A DNA stretch of 64,000 bases, taken from contig JAKCPI010011609.1 in NCBI GenBank assembly GCA_023213315.1, positions 1 through 64,000 on the forward strand, given 5' to 3'. Below, in pieces: positions 22,329-33,064 of the stretch. Each line of letters starts with the position of its first letter. Position 1 is the stretch's first letter. The stretch is from Euborellia annulipes (lineage: Eukaryota > Arthropoda > Insecta > Dermaptera > Anisolabididae). A model generated the notes under the pieces. The model ran no database searches and had not been told where the DNA came from. It saw only the letters and a list, made by a program, of their open reading frames with translations. Both the position numbers and the translations under genes were made by a program.

Positions 22329-22491
22329 CAGTGACGGCGCCAGCTTTTCCTCTGGGGGGGGGGGGGGCAGACAATATACATATTTATAGGATATATCAAC
22401 AGATAGCCAAAAAAAAATTGATGAGGTGCAGATGCGCATTATTGGGGGGGGCGCTTGCCCCCCTCCTAGCTCCCCCGTAGCTCCGCCACTG
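22329..22491. mobile_element. hAT-like MITE
   Basis: CAGTGACGGCGCCAGC at the left and GTAGCTCCGCCACTG at the right are inverted ends. Flanks CCCAATAT (22321-22328) and CCTACTAT (22492-22499) fit a diverged 8-bp duplication (6 of 8). G runs at 22354-22367 and 22444-22451. Confidence 0.7.
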
Positions 22492-22493
22492 CC

Positions 22494-22860
22494 TACTATG
22501 CTGACGTTTTGGTCTTGTTTAAGACCATTTTCAGAGCTTGTGGGCTATCAAAATAGACGTACAAAAATAAACATTCAATCATGATGGGCATGAACAGAGA
22601 AGTAAGTTAAAAAAGGTTTAAAGCTTTAAAAAATTTTTAAAAATTGATGTTTTTTTTTTTTTTTTTTTTTTTTTTTTCCTCTCTTTTTTCTAAATATATT
22701 ATGGCTGTTTATAAGTTTAATTATAGTAAGGAAGGGTTTTGTAACCAAATGAAAAGAGCCTCTACTATTAAATAAATTCTTTATAGCCGAGAAGCTCTGA
22801 AGATGGTCTTAACCAAGGCCGAAACGTCAGCATACTGGGCTTTAATAAACGAAATATATA
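22494..22860. mobile_element. Inverted-repeat element with hammerhead-like motif
   Basis: TACTATGCTGACGTTTTGGT at the left faces the right-hand GGCCGAAACGTCAGCATACT. The spacer (about 22560-22780) includes a 31-bp T run. The right arm keeps a complete core; the left arm is decayed (CTGAAAA instead of CTGAAGA, AAAACG instead of GAAACG). Confidence 0.65.
22794..22831 (+). ncRNA. Hammerhead-ribozyme-like motif (well formed)
   Basis: GCT (stem I), CTGAAGA, extra U, stem II GGTCTT AACC AAGGCC (6 bp with one G-U), GAAAC, GUC, AGC (stem I). All three stems, the core and a GUC cleavage triplet are present. Stem III is only the AC/GU of GAAACGUC, as in the small-stem-III hammerheads of Penelope-like elements. 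Confidence 0.6.
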
Positions 22861-22869
22861 ACTAGCTTC

Positions 22870-23945
22870 TATTCTTTTCTTTACTAATAAACTATTTTCA
22901 GGGTTAGCATAATTTATTGAGGCCAGTCAGATTTTAGTAAACTTTCCCAGCTTTTTGACCATGTATTCAGTTCATATTAGTAAAATAGGGAGGGACATTT
23001 CTCAGATCCGGGCGCCCAACCGGACACGTATTTCAAATCTGGATTATCCGGACGTTTGGTAACCTAACTATTTTATCCAACTATAAAATCCACATCTTAC
23101 ATTACAATTTTATTCTAACAAAGAACAGACACACAAAATTAATAAAAAAAAATATATATTTATAACAAGTTTATCAAATTTGGATGAATTGTTCTGAAAG
23201 TCTCCCACTCTTAACCGGTATAATAAAATAAATTTTTGCGTCACCATAATTTCCGTTAGCGTTTTAACGGAGATTGGCCTATTAACTAATTATTTTTAAT
23301 TAAGAAATCATTTAATTGATTTTTAATTAATTTTACCGATACCTGATAGATTTTAATAAATAAATAATTTTCTTTTTTTTGTTTAATTAAATTCAAAAGA
23401 AAAATAATACTAAAACTGACATCTTTTGATTAGATATGACGTCACATCTCTTTGCATTTAAATGACCAATTTAGCTATTTATAAATATAAAAACCAATCA
23501 GAGAAGGAATTTATATTTTTTAAACTTAATCAACTTCTTAGTAGAAAATATTATTCGATTTGAGTATAGTTATATTTATTTTGTGGTTAAATTAAATGCT
23601 TGTTGTCATTAACATTCAGCTTGCTTTTTTTTTGTTGGATGCTTAAGGAAATTTGATTCTCTCTTAATGTGATTTAATATAAATAAATTACTCGTTTATA
23701 TATTCGATTGTCACTCAATTTTAATTTAAAATATAATTCAGGAAGTGTTTAAAAAAAAATGAACATCGAAAATTTATCTTGTAAATAATGAAGGGTTTAT
23801 ATAAGTAATTAATTCTATTAAAATTTAAAAAAAAAAATTTAATTTCACAGTCCACGCTTCCATCAATATTTATAAGTTAAACGAAGTTGCTTCACCAGAA
23901 AATTAGAATTGATTGTATAAAATAAATAAATAAGGTTGGTTTATT
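22870..23945. other. A+T-rich DNA
   Basis: One less A+T-rich patch at 23000-23050 (GATCCGGGCGCCCAACCGG, TTATCCGGACGTTTGG). No gene or element called. Confidence 0.4.
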
Positions 23946-23949
23946 GCTA

Positions 23950-24088
23950 CTTGCTGGAAGGTAGGCAATCCAAATGACTAATGGCTGCTTTAATTATAGA
24001 CCATTTTTTGATTAACAAGATTTAATACACAGTCCACTTAATTCGTCAAAGTATTGATTAGTGGGTGGGTTGCCTACCTTCCAGCAAG
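23950..24088. mobile_element. MITE with 19-bp TIRs
   Basis: CTTGCTGGAAGGTAGGCAA (23950-23968) is exactly inverted at 24070-24088. The interior is A+T-rich. A related diverged copy lies at 19460-19605, and a single related end (CTCCTGGAAGATAGGCAGCC) lies near 57737. Confidence 0.75.
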
Positions 24089-24089
24089 T

Positions 24090-24350
24090 TTAATAAAAGT
24101 ATTGTATTAGTTAAATGCCGAAAGACTAAAGATTGTTTTCATTTCATTGAAGCCATTTTGTGATTTTATAATATACTGTATTTGACTATTTGACTTTTGA
24201 ATAATACATTTTATATGCCTTTTATATTTGCAGACCCAATAATTTGCTTCTTTGTTTTTCGATTATTGTGATTATTTATATTTTCTACAAAAAATTTGCA
24301 TTTTTTTTCAATTTTATTTATTGACCAAATTTTGAGAAAAAATGTAGGCT
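24090..24350. other. A+T-rich DNA
   Basis: Nothing recognised between the MITE and the next repeat cluster. Confidence 0.4.
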
Positions 24351-24354
24351 ACAG

Positions 24355-24400
24355 CCAAGGGCGGATCCAGAGGTGTGTCTCGGGGGGAGGGGGGTAATCT
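24355..24400 (+). mobile_element. Left end of a hAT-like element, truncated
   Basis: CCAAGGGCGGATCCAGAGG followed by a G-rich stretch looks like the left end of the G-rich hAT-like MITEs here. It is cut off by family-A repeat sequence and no right end was found. Confidence 0.4.
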
Positions 24401-24404
24401 GGTG

Positions 24405-24800
24405 TGACTATTACTTTCTCTTACCTCTATATATGTTAATATATAGAGAGAGAAAGTATTGTATTCATGTCAAAAATTCGATGTCGACTTTTTCAGTTTT
24501 TTTCGTTTTTCTCAAAATTTGCTCCAACGATTTTTTTTTTAAATTCATAAATCAACTATTTTTTAGATGCTCTTTAAAATGTATATTCTCATTTTGCAAT
24601 TGAAATCTTCTGAAGACCACTTTACTCTTGTATTTCATAGGAAAGATAGTAGAAATGGTTGCCATGGTAACAAAATATAAATATTTTCCCATACTTATAA
24701 ATTTTACATCTGAATTCAAATGTTTCGTACTGTCGGGAACTAAATATACGTCGACACAAAAAATCTGGTGTGACAAGCACAGTACACAACTTTCGATTAC
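24405..24800 (+). repeat. Repeat family A copy (short form)
   Basis: Runs from TTACTTTCTCTTACCTCTAT and the TATAGAGAGAGAAAGTATTG head, through TTCGATGTCGAC, a deleted middle, TTAGATGCTCTTTAAAATG, GTTGCCATGGTAAC and ACTAAATATACGTCGAC, to AAAAATCTGGTGTGACAAGC and the terminal palindrome. Unusually, the short form lacks about 600 bp present in the 35044 copy. Confidence 0.8.
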
Positions 24801-25007
24801 CGAAGGTAAGAGTAAAGTACTAGCAGGGATGGAGGGAGAAATAAAATACTTCGGTTATTTGTTTCAATTTATTTATTGATTATAAATCAACGTATTACGG
24901 CATCTTCAGAGGTGATTTAAATAAATTTTTCGTTCAGGTTATTTATTTCATATGAAAATAGATAAATTTGTATAAGGTCGCACCAACGTTCCCCAGCACA
25001 CACTTTC
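24801..25007. other. A+T-rich link between family-A copies
   Basis: Contains CTCTGAAGATGCCGTAATAC on the minus strand (about 24888-24912), similar to the first half of the hammerhead-like cores but without GAAAC. Confidence 0.3.
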
Positions 25008-26105
25008 TCTTACCCTTCGGTAAGAGAAAGTTGTCCCGTGCTGGTCCACCGTTTTTTGTGTCGAGATTTTTGTTTCCGATAGCACCTTAGTTTCAAACTT
25101 GGATTTTAAATGTTGACTGCTTGAAATAAACTATGGTTATTTTTCAAAATTTTAATCTCATATTTGGACATTTTATACACAATATAGAATCGTAAATAAA
25201 TACAAAATTTCATAAGAATTGGAAAAAGTAAAAAAAATTTTAAATGCCTAAAAGTTCCAAGGGGACCCCCTTTTGAATGAAATTAAACAAATCTATAGGA
25301 AATTAATAGGCCTATGAGAGAAGGGGGAGAGGGTATGTTTGCAAGTGGAGAGAGAGATATATATATGTTTTCTCCTAAGCATTAAAAAAAATAAATGGAA
25401 TTTAAATAATAATTGATTTTTAATCTAATAAAAAGAAAAGATTTAAATTCCGTTACCATAACCATTCTATCTTTCCTATGAAGAAAAGAGTAAAGTGGTC
25501 TCCAGAAGATTTAAAATAGAATATAATTTTAAAGAGTTAAAAAATAATTGATTTTTGAATTTTAAAAAAATTTGGAGGGAATTTTGGAAAATGAAAAAAA
25601 CGAAAAAGTACATCAGTAAAGTACTAGTACTTTTTGGCGATTTTGTTAAAAGTTATTTTGAGCGTGTGGGAAGGTACCTAAGTTAAATATAAAATTTCAA
25701 TCGGTACTAATTCCTTCATGTAAAAGAAAAGAGTAAAGTTCTCAGAAGATTTAACAAAATAGAATATACATTTTAAAGAGTTAAAAATAATTGATTTTTG
25801 AATTTTAAAAAAATCTTGGAGGGAATTTTGAGAAAATCGAAAAAACTGAAAAAGTACATCAGTAAAGTACTAGTATTTTTGGCGATTTTGTTAAAAGCTT
25901 ATTTTGAGGTGTGGGAAGGTACCTAAGTTAAATATAAAATTTCAATGGTAGCTCAATTTTTGTAAAAATTCCAAATACAAAAAAAAAATAAAAAAAATTT
26001 GGAATTTTTTGACTCAGGCTAAAACATTATATCCATAAAATCTCGAATAATTTTTGACATATAATATTTTCTCTCTCTATATATTTCATATAGGGTAAGA
26101 AAGTA
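25008..26105 (-). repeat. Repeat family A copy (long form, internal tandem duplication)
   Basis: Reversed long-form copy. It starts with the palindrome (TTCGGTAAGAGAAAG, TTTTTTGTGTCGAG), then ATAACTATGG-type and AAAAGTTCCAAGGGGACCCC blocks, then AGAAAAGAGTAAAG and AGTACTAGTACTTTTTGGCG. A segment is present twice in tandem (about 25484-25720 and 25728-25955). It ends with a head-like TATATAGGGTAAGAAAGTA near 26080-26105. Confidence 0.75.
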
Positions 26106-26119
26106 AAAGAGTTAGAAGA

Positions 26120-26480
26120 ATTCAGTAGAGTTACTATAGGTGCAAGAGATGGGTTAGTTTTTCCCATTTGAATACAAGGGATTTATTCCATTTCATTTGA
26201 AAGATTCCAGCTAATGAAGGGTAAAATGAATTATTTTTTAAAATGATTACTAATTTAATTATCTATAAGATATAGAGCGAATTTTTTAGAAATATCTTTT
26301 ATTTAATGAATTAATCTAAAAAAAGTTTATTTTTTCGAAAATCAAAAAAGGGCTATAAGTTATATATATATAAGATATTTTAAATAGCTTTAATTAAAAA
26401 AAATTTGAGGGCGATAGCTTCAATATTGTGGCCGCTGAATCTCCCAAAATTAGCACCCCGAGACGCGCACCTTAAGATAA
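26120..26480 (+). repeat. Repeat family D, copy 1
   Basis: The block GATGGGTTAGTTTTTCCCAT ... TTTGAAAGATTCCAGCTAAT ... GATATAGAGCGAATTTTTTA ... GAGGGCGATAGCTTCAATAT occurs reversed at 56030-56340. Both copies are bordered on the right by GAGACGCGCACCTTAAG in the same orientation, which suggests this sequence is an end of the element. Confidence 0.65.
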
Positions 26481-26484
26481 TTCT

Positions 26485-27280
26485 TCCCCTTTGGAATATA
26501 AGATATTTGTTTTTGAAGAAATAAATTATTAAAATTTTCATTCAAATTAAAAAGATTATCAATGTTCTAAATGACCTCCGTTGTCCCTGATGGAGACTAA
26601 AAAAAAATCAATTAAAATTTAGTTTTCAATAACAGATGTTATCTAATTTCCTGAAAGAAACGTGGGAGGAGGTAGAGGTTTGCTTTTCATTACATTTGCA
26701 ATTAATTTCATTTGAATCACTTACTCCACTTATTCAATTTAGAATTTAAAAATGATTTTTCGTTGCGACAGATGCACGATGATTCATTCATACAAACAGA
26801 TCAATTCGTTAATAAAAATAAAATAAAAACGATAATTGAATTGAAATCGAACGTTCATTAAAAAGTTTTAAATATTCGCAACTAATGATTGTTTTTTTTT
26901 TCCAAGTTCCACATGAAGTAATAATAAGTAAGCTTAATTCATTCTTATTTACGCAGGGATTTCTCACCCTTTTCCGTCCTTAATGGATACAATCCCTCTT
27001 TCATTAGAACTAACTCATATCAAAATGTTTTATAATTTATAATATTCTTAAAAGCTTTACATTACATTTTATTATATATTTAGACTAAAGATTAATTATG
27101 GTTAAAAAAAAAATTCAAAATCGATATTTTTCCCTTCATTTAAATTTTAACTAGTTACGTGGCCCGCCTTCAAAAGAAGAGATGGGTTTTTTGGTTTCTG
27201 CATCTTTGAAGTTTTGTATTCTCTCTCTGGAGAAATTTAATTATTATTAATTGGACGAATTAAAATAAGTTCTTTTTTTT
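26485..27280. other. A+T-rich DNA
   Basis: No gene, RNA or element recognised. Confidence 0.4.
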
Positions 27281-27283
27281 ACT

Positions 27284-27805
27284 TTCTCTTACCCTATATA
27301 TAAAATATACAGTATATAGAGAAAGAGGTATTCGATTCATGTCAAAAATTCGATGTCGAGATTTTGATGGATCTTCACGTTTTAAGGTACCTTGAATCCA
27401 AAATATCTCAGGAACTAAAAGAGCTACGAAGTTGAAATTTTATATTTAAATTAGGCACCCTCTCAAGGGGTAAAAATAAGCTTTTGAACAAAATCGGCCA
27501 AAAAGTACTAGTACTTTTTCAGTTTTTTTCGATTTTCTCAAAATTCGCTCCAACCATTTTGTTTAAAATTCATAAATGAACTATTTTTTAGATGCTCTTT
27601 AAAAAGTATATCAGTGAAATTTTTCGTGGAAATTGTTTGAAGTACACTTTACTAATGTGGAAGAATTCGTAGCTCAGCGCCATCTATGAATCATCGCGTG
27701 GTCAAGTTAGGAACTAAAGTGCTAAGAGCAACTAAATATATCTCGACACAAAAAATTTGGTGTGACAAGCACGGTGCACAACTTTCTCTTACCGAAGGGT
27801 AAGAT
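27284..27805 (+). repeat. Repeat family A copy (short form)
   Basis: TTACTTTCTCTTACCCTATA head, ATTCGATGTCGAGATTTTG, AAAAAGTACTAGTACTTTTT, TTTAGATGCTCTTTAAAAAG, then an abrupt join to AACTAAATATATCTCGACAC, AATTTGGTGTGACAAGCACG and the half-palindrome CTTTCTCTTACCGAAGGG. Confidence 0.8.
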
Positions 27806-27819
27806 TATAATATAATATA

Positions 27820-28045
27820 TACTGATTGCTACAGGAGGACTTTCCACACGCTTGTTTTTTTGGGGTCAACCATCCAAAATTCAGCCCTGCTTTTGACATT
27901 GATTGATACTTGGTTTAATTAATAAAGATTGATATGATCCAGACACATTAATTGGTATTCGATAAATTTTATCTGACTACCTGGGATCTGAACCCACACC
28001 CCTTGGCTTTTAAGGTTATCAATGCTCGGAGATATTGACAATTAT
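27820..28045 (-). mobile_element. Composite: tRNA SINE head plus 5S-like block
   Basis: On the minus strand a family-1 tRNA-like part (CCAAGGGGTGTGGGTTCAGA, then TCCCAGGTAGTCAGATAAA) runs into GTCTGGATCATATCAATC. It continues into GAATTTTGGATGGTTGACCC and GTGGAAAGTCCTCCTGTAGC. TTGGATGGTTGACC is close to the 5S C box. The two parts may be one chimeric SINE or two adjoining insertions. Confidence 0.55.
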
Positions 28046-28149
28046 ATATATAACTACTCCAAAATGGATGTCTAAAATTCCTTCAGTGAACAGTGAATAT
28101 GCTTGTTACGGGAAAATTATTTTTATTACAATTTATCAATATACTAGTA

Positions 28150-28325
28150 TTTATTACCCTTGACCTATAACTCGGAGGTTTCTGGTGCCAAAGATCGAGG
28201 GTTCGCATCCCGTCCCAGGCATAAAAATTTATTTCAATTGAATTGGATACCAATCAGTTGAAATAAATAGAGACATGGTCTAAATGGCCTCCGATGCCGG
28301 AAAAGACCTTAAATAAATTAAAAAA
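28150..28325 (+). mobile_element. tRNA-derived SINE, family 1 variant
   Basis: CGGAGGTTTCTGGTGCC, GAGGGTTCGCATCCC (B box), CCCAGGCATAAAAATTTATT, AATTGGATACCAATCAGTTG palindrome, then TCTAAATGGCCTCCGATGCC and GGAAAAGACC tail. Close relatives lie at 39795-39870 and 40090-40250. Confidence 0.7.
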
Positions 28326-28329
28326 AATG

Positions 28330-29040
28330 TATATATTTATTTAATAATAATTTCTTTTACAAGAAACTGAGCAAAACTTGGACCAGCAGCCTCCAGCTCC
28401 TTCATATATAATTTCTTTTTATCAGTTTTTTTAAAGAATGTTTTTCCTTTAATAGGAGCCTTAGCATTGGGGGCGAGTTTCATTATAAACGAAATCTTCT
28501 CTCTCTTTCTCGAGGGAGGGAGTTAAATGTTTTATTGAATTTATTTCCCTCTGGGGAATTATGTTAGTCATATTACATGTGTCATAAGGACGATTTTTAT
28601 TTGATCAATCGTTTCACAGTAGAGACAACATTTTAAATGTTCTTTTTAGAAACATTTTAAGCTTGTCAGAGGTTGGCAGGATTTCTTTTTTTTTTTTTTT
28701 TTTTACTCTTAACATTCACGCACATATTCATATAGCTATATATGTATATACCTTGGAGACCCAAAAGAGCAAAGAGAGCGAGAGAGAGTGAAATAAAATT
28801 CAAATGATTGGCTGCATGTGGGGGATGAGATGAACGAACGCTTGGGGGGGGATGGAAAATTCTAAAAAGAAACAGAGAGAGAGAGAGAGAGACAGGGGAT
28901 GATTGTGGTTGAAAAAGGCCACAGACAGTCAAGGCAAGCCTCAAAAGAGCCAAAAGCAAAAAGCAAACAAGAACAAGATTCAAGGTGGAGACAGGACACA
29001 CACACACACACAAACACATGAAGATAAAATATCTAACAAG
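28330..29040. other. Single-copy DNA
   Basis: Contains a T run (28685-28704), (GA)n (28874-28892) and (AC)n (about 28997-29011). A less A+T-rich patch at 28740-28990 is unique within the window. The frames 28666-29019 (minus) and 28903-29199 (plus) are built on these simple repeats. Confidence 0.4.
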
Positions 29041-29044
29041 TTTT

Positions 29045-29900
29045 TAATAAAAAAAAATCTGGTGTGTCTGGTCGCACAGCACACAACTTTCTCTTACTTT
29101 CGGTTATTAAAAGTTCTGTTCTGTGCTTGTCACACTAGATTTTTTTGTATAGAAATATATAATTTAGTTTATAAACATAGTAAAATATTTATATTTTAGC
29201 AATCATTTCTCCTATCTTTCCTATGAAGTACAAGAGTAAAGTATGCTTCAAAATATTTCAAGGACGAAATAAGAATATACTTTTTAAAGAGCATCTAAAA
29301 AATAATTGATTTATGAATTTTAATCAAAATCGTTAGAGGGAATATTGAGGAAATTAAAAAAAACTGAAAAAGTACAACAGTAAAGTACTAGTACTTTTTG
29401 GCCAATTTAATTCAAAAGCTTAGTGTCACGTCCCATGTGGGTGCCTAACTTAAATATGAAATTTCACCGTCCTAGCTCTTTTAATTATTGAGATATTTTG
29501 TTCACAGTTAGATTGATTGATTGATTGATTAGTTGTTCTGGGGCTTCTCTTTGCACTGCGACCTTCTAGATCAGATCTATTGTGCTCCCCGATCTAGGAA
29601 TGGTTCGAATTCGGGTGATGTTTTACCCCTGAATTCCTAATATCCATCCCTCAGGACCCTAAGTGCCTGGAATTGGAGGGGATGTGTACTCCCTTATGCT
29701 CCAGCAGAGACGTTCGACTTTGGTTGAATTTTTTCGGCAAGTTAGGATTCGAACTCGAGTGACATTTTACCTCGTATTACTAAGCCTCAGCTTATCCGAT
29801 AAGCCACGCTCGCCTTTGTTCACAGTTACACTTCAAAACCATCAAAATCTTGACATAGAATTTTTTACATGAATCTCTCCATATACATTTTTTTTTTTTA
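29045..29900 (-). repeat. Repeat family A copy, split by a SINE
   Basis: Reversed short-form copy: AAAATCTGGTGTGTCTGGTC, palindrome, CTTTCCTATGAAGTACAAGA, AAAGTACTAGTACTTTTTGG, then TTTTGTTCACAGTTA. It is interrupted at 29511-29814 by a SINE and resumes with CACTTCAAAACCATCAAAAT and TTTTACATGAATC. Confidence 0.8.
29511..29814 (-). mobile_element. Full-length tRNA-derived SINE, family 2, with 14-bp target duplications
   Basis: TTTGTTCACAGTTA occurs at 29497-29510 and again at 29815-29828, bracketing a 304-bp insert in a family-A repeat. On the minus strand it starts GGCGAGCGTGGCTTATCGG (tRNA A box) and has CTCGAGTTCGAATCCTAAC (B box GTTCGAATCC). The body holds CCAATTCCAGGCAC, CATTCCTAGATCGGGG and GGTCGCAGTGCAAAGAG, and it ends in an (AATC)n tail. 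The target duplications and tail show L1-type retroposition. Confidence 0.85.
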
Positions 29901-29904
29901 ATTT

Positions 29905-31430
29905 TATTTTTTTTTGCTGTTGGAGAAGCCATCCTGCCAGTTTCCAAAATTACATTATAATATAATACCATTGTAAAAAGATTATATAATATAATACATT
30001 AATATCAAAAAAAATTGGTAAAGGGGCAAACAAGTTTTTCCAAAATTAAATATTTCAGAAAAAAAAAATAAATAAAATACATATATTAATATATAAACAG
30101 AAGGTAAAAGAGTAATAAACTCTTAACTAGATAAAGAATTGTTTGAAATAATGTCCTATAGACTGTAAGTAAGCCTGTAAATATTATACAAGTATATATA
30201 TTTAAGAAGGAATCCTCCATAAATAGAAGAGGTTGGAATAAGGTTGGAAAGAAATAAGGCTTAGTTCACTAGCTAGAGACGAAAGTAGGAGGAGGAGCTA
30301 GAGATAGGAATGATGTAACTTCACGGGTGTAGATATACGCCAGAGGATTGGGTTTGAGGTGTGTGTCTTCGTGCACGAAAGATGGTAAATAAAGGGGTAG
30401 ATTTCAAATAAATAATCATTTAAGAATTAGCGAGATGAATTTGTGTTTGATTGATAAAGCATCCATCTTGAATTTTTTTTTCGTTTCTCAAAAAATAACC
30501 AAAACTCCCTTTTTTTACCATCATAATAAATGTATTAATTAAACAATTAAAGAAAAAAGTTATCTACCAATATTTAAAATGCGTCCTCTTCTATTTATTC
30601 TTTATTTAATTATGTACTATTTGTATTTATTTATTCAACATTATTTGACAGATTTATGAATACATTTTCAATAATATTTATTAATTTATGGATATTAACA
30701 ATGCTTATATAAATATTTGTCTGTTTTATTCCCTTCGTTTGTTTGTATATTTTTGTACATATTAATTATGTTTTTTTTGTTCTCTTTTGTTACAGGTAAG
30801 CATCGATTATTTGAGTTAACGCTTTCGATTGTAAGTTAATCTACTTGATTTTATTTTTTTTTTTTTAAGAATTTAATAATTTTTAAACTTACAAAAAGAC
30901 ATTTAACCAACATAACGCGAATTAAATTGTTAGAAAAAATTTTGATATCTTCCAATAAGGACGTAGACATGTAATATATAATATAATTTTAATTTTTACC
31001 TTGATTGTCTTGTCTCTTATTTAATTTTGTATAAATATTGGCAGTTTTAAATTACCTACTGAAATCGAAGGTTTTAGGTGCTGCTTGACTCAATAGATGG
31101 CAGTGCGATAATCAGGAGACTATTAACGGATAAATTTTTATATACGAGATTAATTTATATAAATTTGGAGAGATAAATTCTTTGATTTCTTTTTATTCTG
31201 ACATTTTTTTACATGAACTTATTTATGAGGAGTAAATATTTTTTTTTTTTGAGATAAGTAGATTTATTTATAGCTAGATAAAAGTTGTTGATGAGTAACA
31301 GGATGAAGAAAGAAAAGCAGCTAGTATTTATTTCATTTATTTAATGCCCATTAGGCCCATTTTCTTTCTTCATCCTGCTAAAGTATTTTTGTTACACCAT
31401 ACAAATTCAAAAACATATTTTTTTTATAAT
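29905..31430. other. A+T-rich single-copy DNA
   Basis: No repeat recognised over most of this stretch. It carries the candidate recursive splice site (30771-30801). A modest unique patch lies at 30260-30400 (GTAGATATACGCCAGAGG). Confidence 0.4.
30771..30801 (+). promoter_or_regulatory. Candidate recursive splice (ratchet) site
   Basis: A long pyrimidine tract (TTTTTTTTGTTCTCTTTTG) leads into TTACAG, followed directly by GTAAGC. The 3' splice site AG (30794-30795) therefore abuts a 5' splice site GT (30796-30797), the zero-length-exon form (Y)nNCAG|GTAAG. Such sites subdivide very long introns in insects and some vertebrates. No flanking exons are visible, so the host gene is unknown and the match could be chance. 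Confidence 0.4.
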
Positions 31431-31434
31431 TTTT

Positions 31435-31500
31435 GTCTAAGGTCTTTTTTAGTATATGAGACCTTCAAAACATATTGGTTCGAATCGCGGTTATATCACA
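31435..31500 (+). mobile_element. tRNA-like SINE remnant
   Basis: GTATATGAGACCTTCAAAAC is followed by ATTGGTTCGAATCGCGG, a clear B box. No tail or target duplication is seen. Confidence 0.4.
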
Positions 31501-31504
31501 TATC

Positions 31505-32800
31505 TTATTTTTAATACAAAACATTGTTAGAGACACAAAGGAATGAATCCTTCAATACAAAAAAAGCCCTTTCTTATGAACTTTAAAAGGAAAAATTTTA
31601 TTTTCTAATTTAGTTTTAATCATCCTAAAAAACGACTTTATAATTAATATAAAATTTGCTCCGTCATCATTATATCTCACTTTACTCAAATTTGAAAAAT
31701 ATTTATTATTATTTTTTTTTTGTAATCTCTCTCCCCTCCCCTAAGATAAAACTTTATAACGAGTTTCTCGTTAAAGTTAATTAGAGAGTAAGAAAGAGAG
31801 AGAGAGTAAAAAAAAAATTCTCTTCTTCGCCTCCGCCATATTGCAATCTAATTAATAATTTATTTTCTAATACTATTTAATTAGCAACTATTCAAATCAG
31901 CCGATATATGAAGAAGAAAGAGCGAAGAGAGAAGGGGGGGGGGGGGGGGGAATCTGCGGTATTTCATTGAACCCCCATCCTCAACTCAAAACTGCGATAT
32001 CAGATTCCACCTCGTCTAAAAGATCCCCCCCCCCCGCCCATCCCATTTCTTTAGATATACGTATATAAGAGTGGAGGGGGGTTCTTCATTTTCCCCCCAG
32101 GGTTGCGATGCATACGATGACTTAATTAAATTGGCTGTCTGCCGTCGAATAATGTAAACATTCGCTGATACCCCCCACCCCCTTGCTCTATCTCTTCTAT
32201 GTTGCTATTATATCGAATTTAATTAGCAATTCGCTAATGAATCCGTCGGGATATATTTGCCCCCCACTACGTACAACTCATTGGTCCCTTAAATTCAATG
32301 GTGAGACAAATTGATGAGATTCCTAAAATGGATTTCGATTGCCAAATATTTCCCCCTCCCCCTTCCCTCATCCCTATCATATTTAAATTAACATTTAATA
32401 TTGAAAAGAAATTTATATTAATTTTAGCAAATAATGGTCCAAAATTTGTTGATTGAACTTTTCATTGAGTTAATATGCATAGATTTTATTATATATTCAC
32501 ATTTATGACTTCCATAAAATCAATATCAATATACTACTACTCTCTACTCTCTCCTCCCCTGTCGGTTTAAATAAATATTATCAAATACCAATTTCCCAAT
32601 CAAGATTTAATTTGTTATTTTTTCGGTTTTTTTTTTTTTTTTTTTTTCAAGCTATATCAATTATTTTTGCATTAGATTTAAATTATATACAAAATGGGTT
32701 GAATGAATATCTAATAAAAATATGGGGAATGACTTCCCCGAGACTTTCTCGTTTATTCTTTTGGAATTACGTCTGTGTGTGTGTGTGTGTGATGTATGTA
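31505..32800. other. Single-copy DNA with candidate regulatory island
   Basis: 31740-32350 is rich in unique, less A+T-rich sequence with G and C runs (G run 31935-31950, C run 32026-32034). Examples are GCCGTCGAATAATGTAAACA and GAATCCGTCGGGATATATTT. It contains TAAT cores, such as CTAATTAATAATTTA. No coding frame. It could be an enhancer region (inference). A T run lies at 32626-32648 and a (GT)n at about 32772-32790. Confidence 0.35.
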
Positions 32801-32806
32801 TGAATT

Positions 32807-33002
32807 GCTTAAAAACCAAAGCAGCTAGATGGATGAAATTTGGTATATGCTCCTCACACTAAAATTGTAGATTTCTATCAACTTTTGGAGTAAGTAGTAC
32901 TTCCAAGTGACGTATTTACTCCAAAAGTTGATAGAAATCTACAATTTTAGTGTGAGGAGCATATACCAAATTTCATCCATCTAACTGCTTTGGTTTTTAA
33001 GC
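32807..33002. mobile_element. Near-perfect 87-bp-arm hairpin (MITE)
   Basis: 32807-32893 and 32916-33002 are inverted copies differing at one position (GCAGCTAGATGG against GCAGTTAGATGG), with a 22-bp loop. The arms contain CTCACACTAAAATTGTAG. No coding sequence. If transcribed, it would form a long, almost perfect RNA hairpin. The near-identity suggests recent origin or gene conversion. Confidence 0.75.
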
Positions 33003-33062
33003 AACCGGGATTTGAACTCAGAACTTGATAGCCGAATGGTCTCCCTAGTCTCAGGAGTTATT
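33003..33062 (-). mobile_element. tRNA-like SINE head
   Basis: On the minus strand: CTCCTGAGACTAGGGAGACC, then GGCTATCAAG and GAGTTCAAATCCCGG (B box). It directly abuts the hairpin at 32807-33002. No tail visible. Confidence 0.45.
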
Positions 33063-33064
33063 GA

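Noticed and set aside
28666..29199. Frames of 117 (minus) and 98 (plus) codons
   Set aside because: They overlap each other and read through (GA)n, (AC)n and T runs; the hydrophobic look comes from simple sequence.
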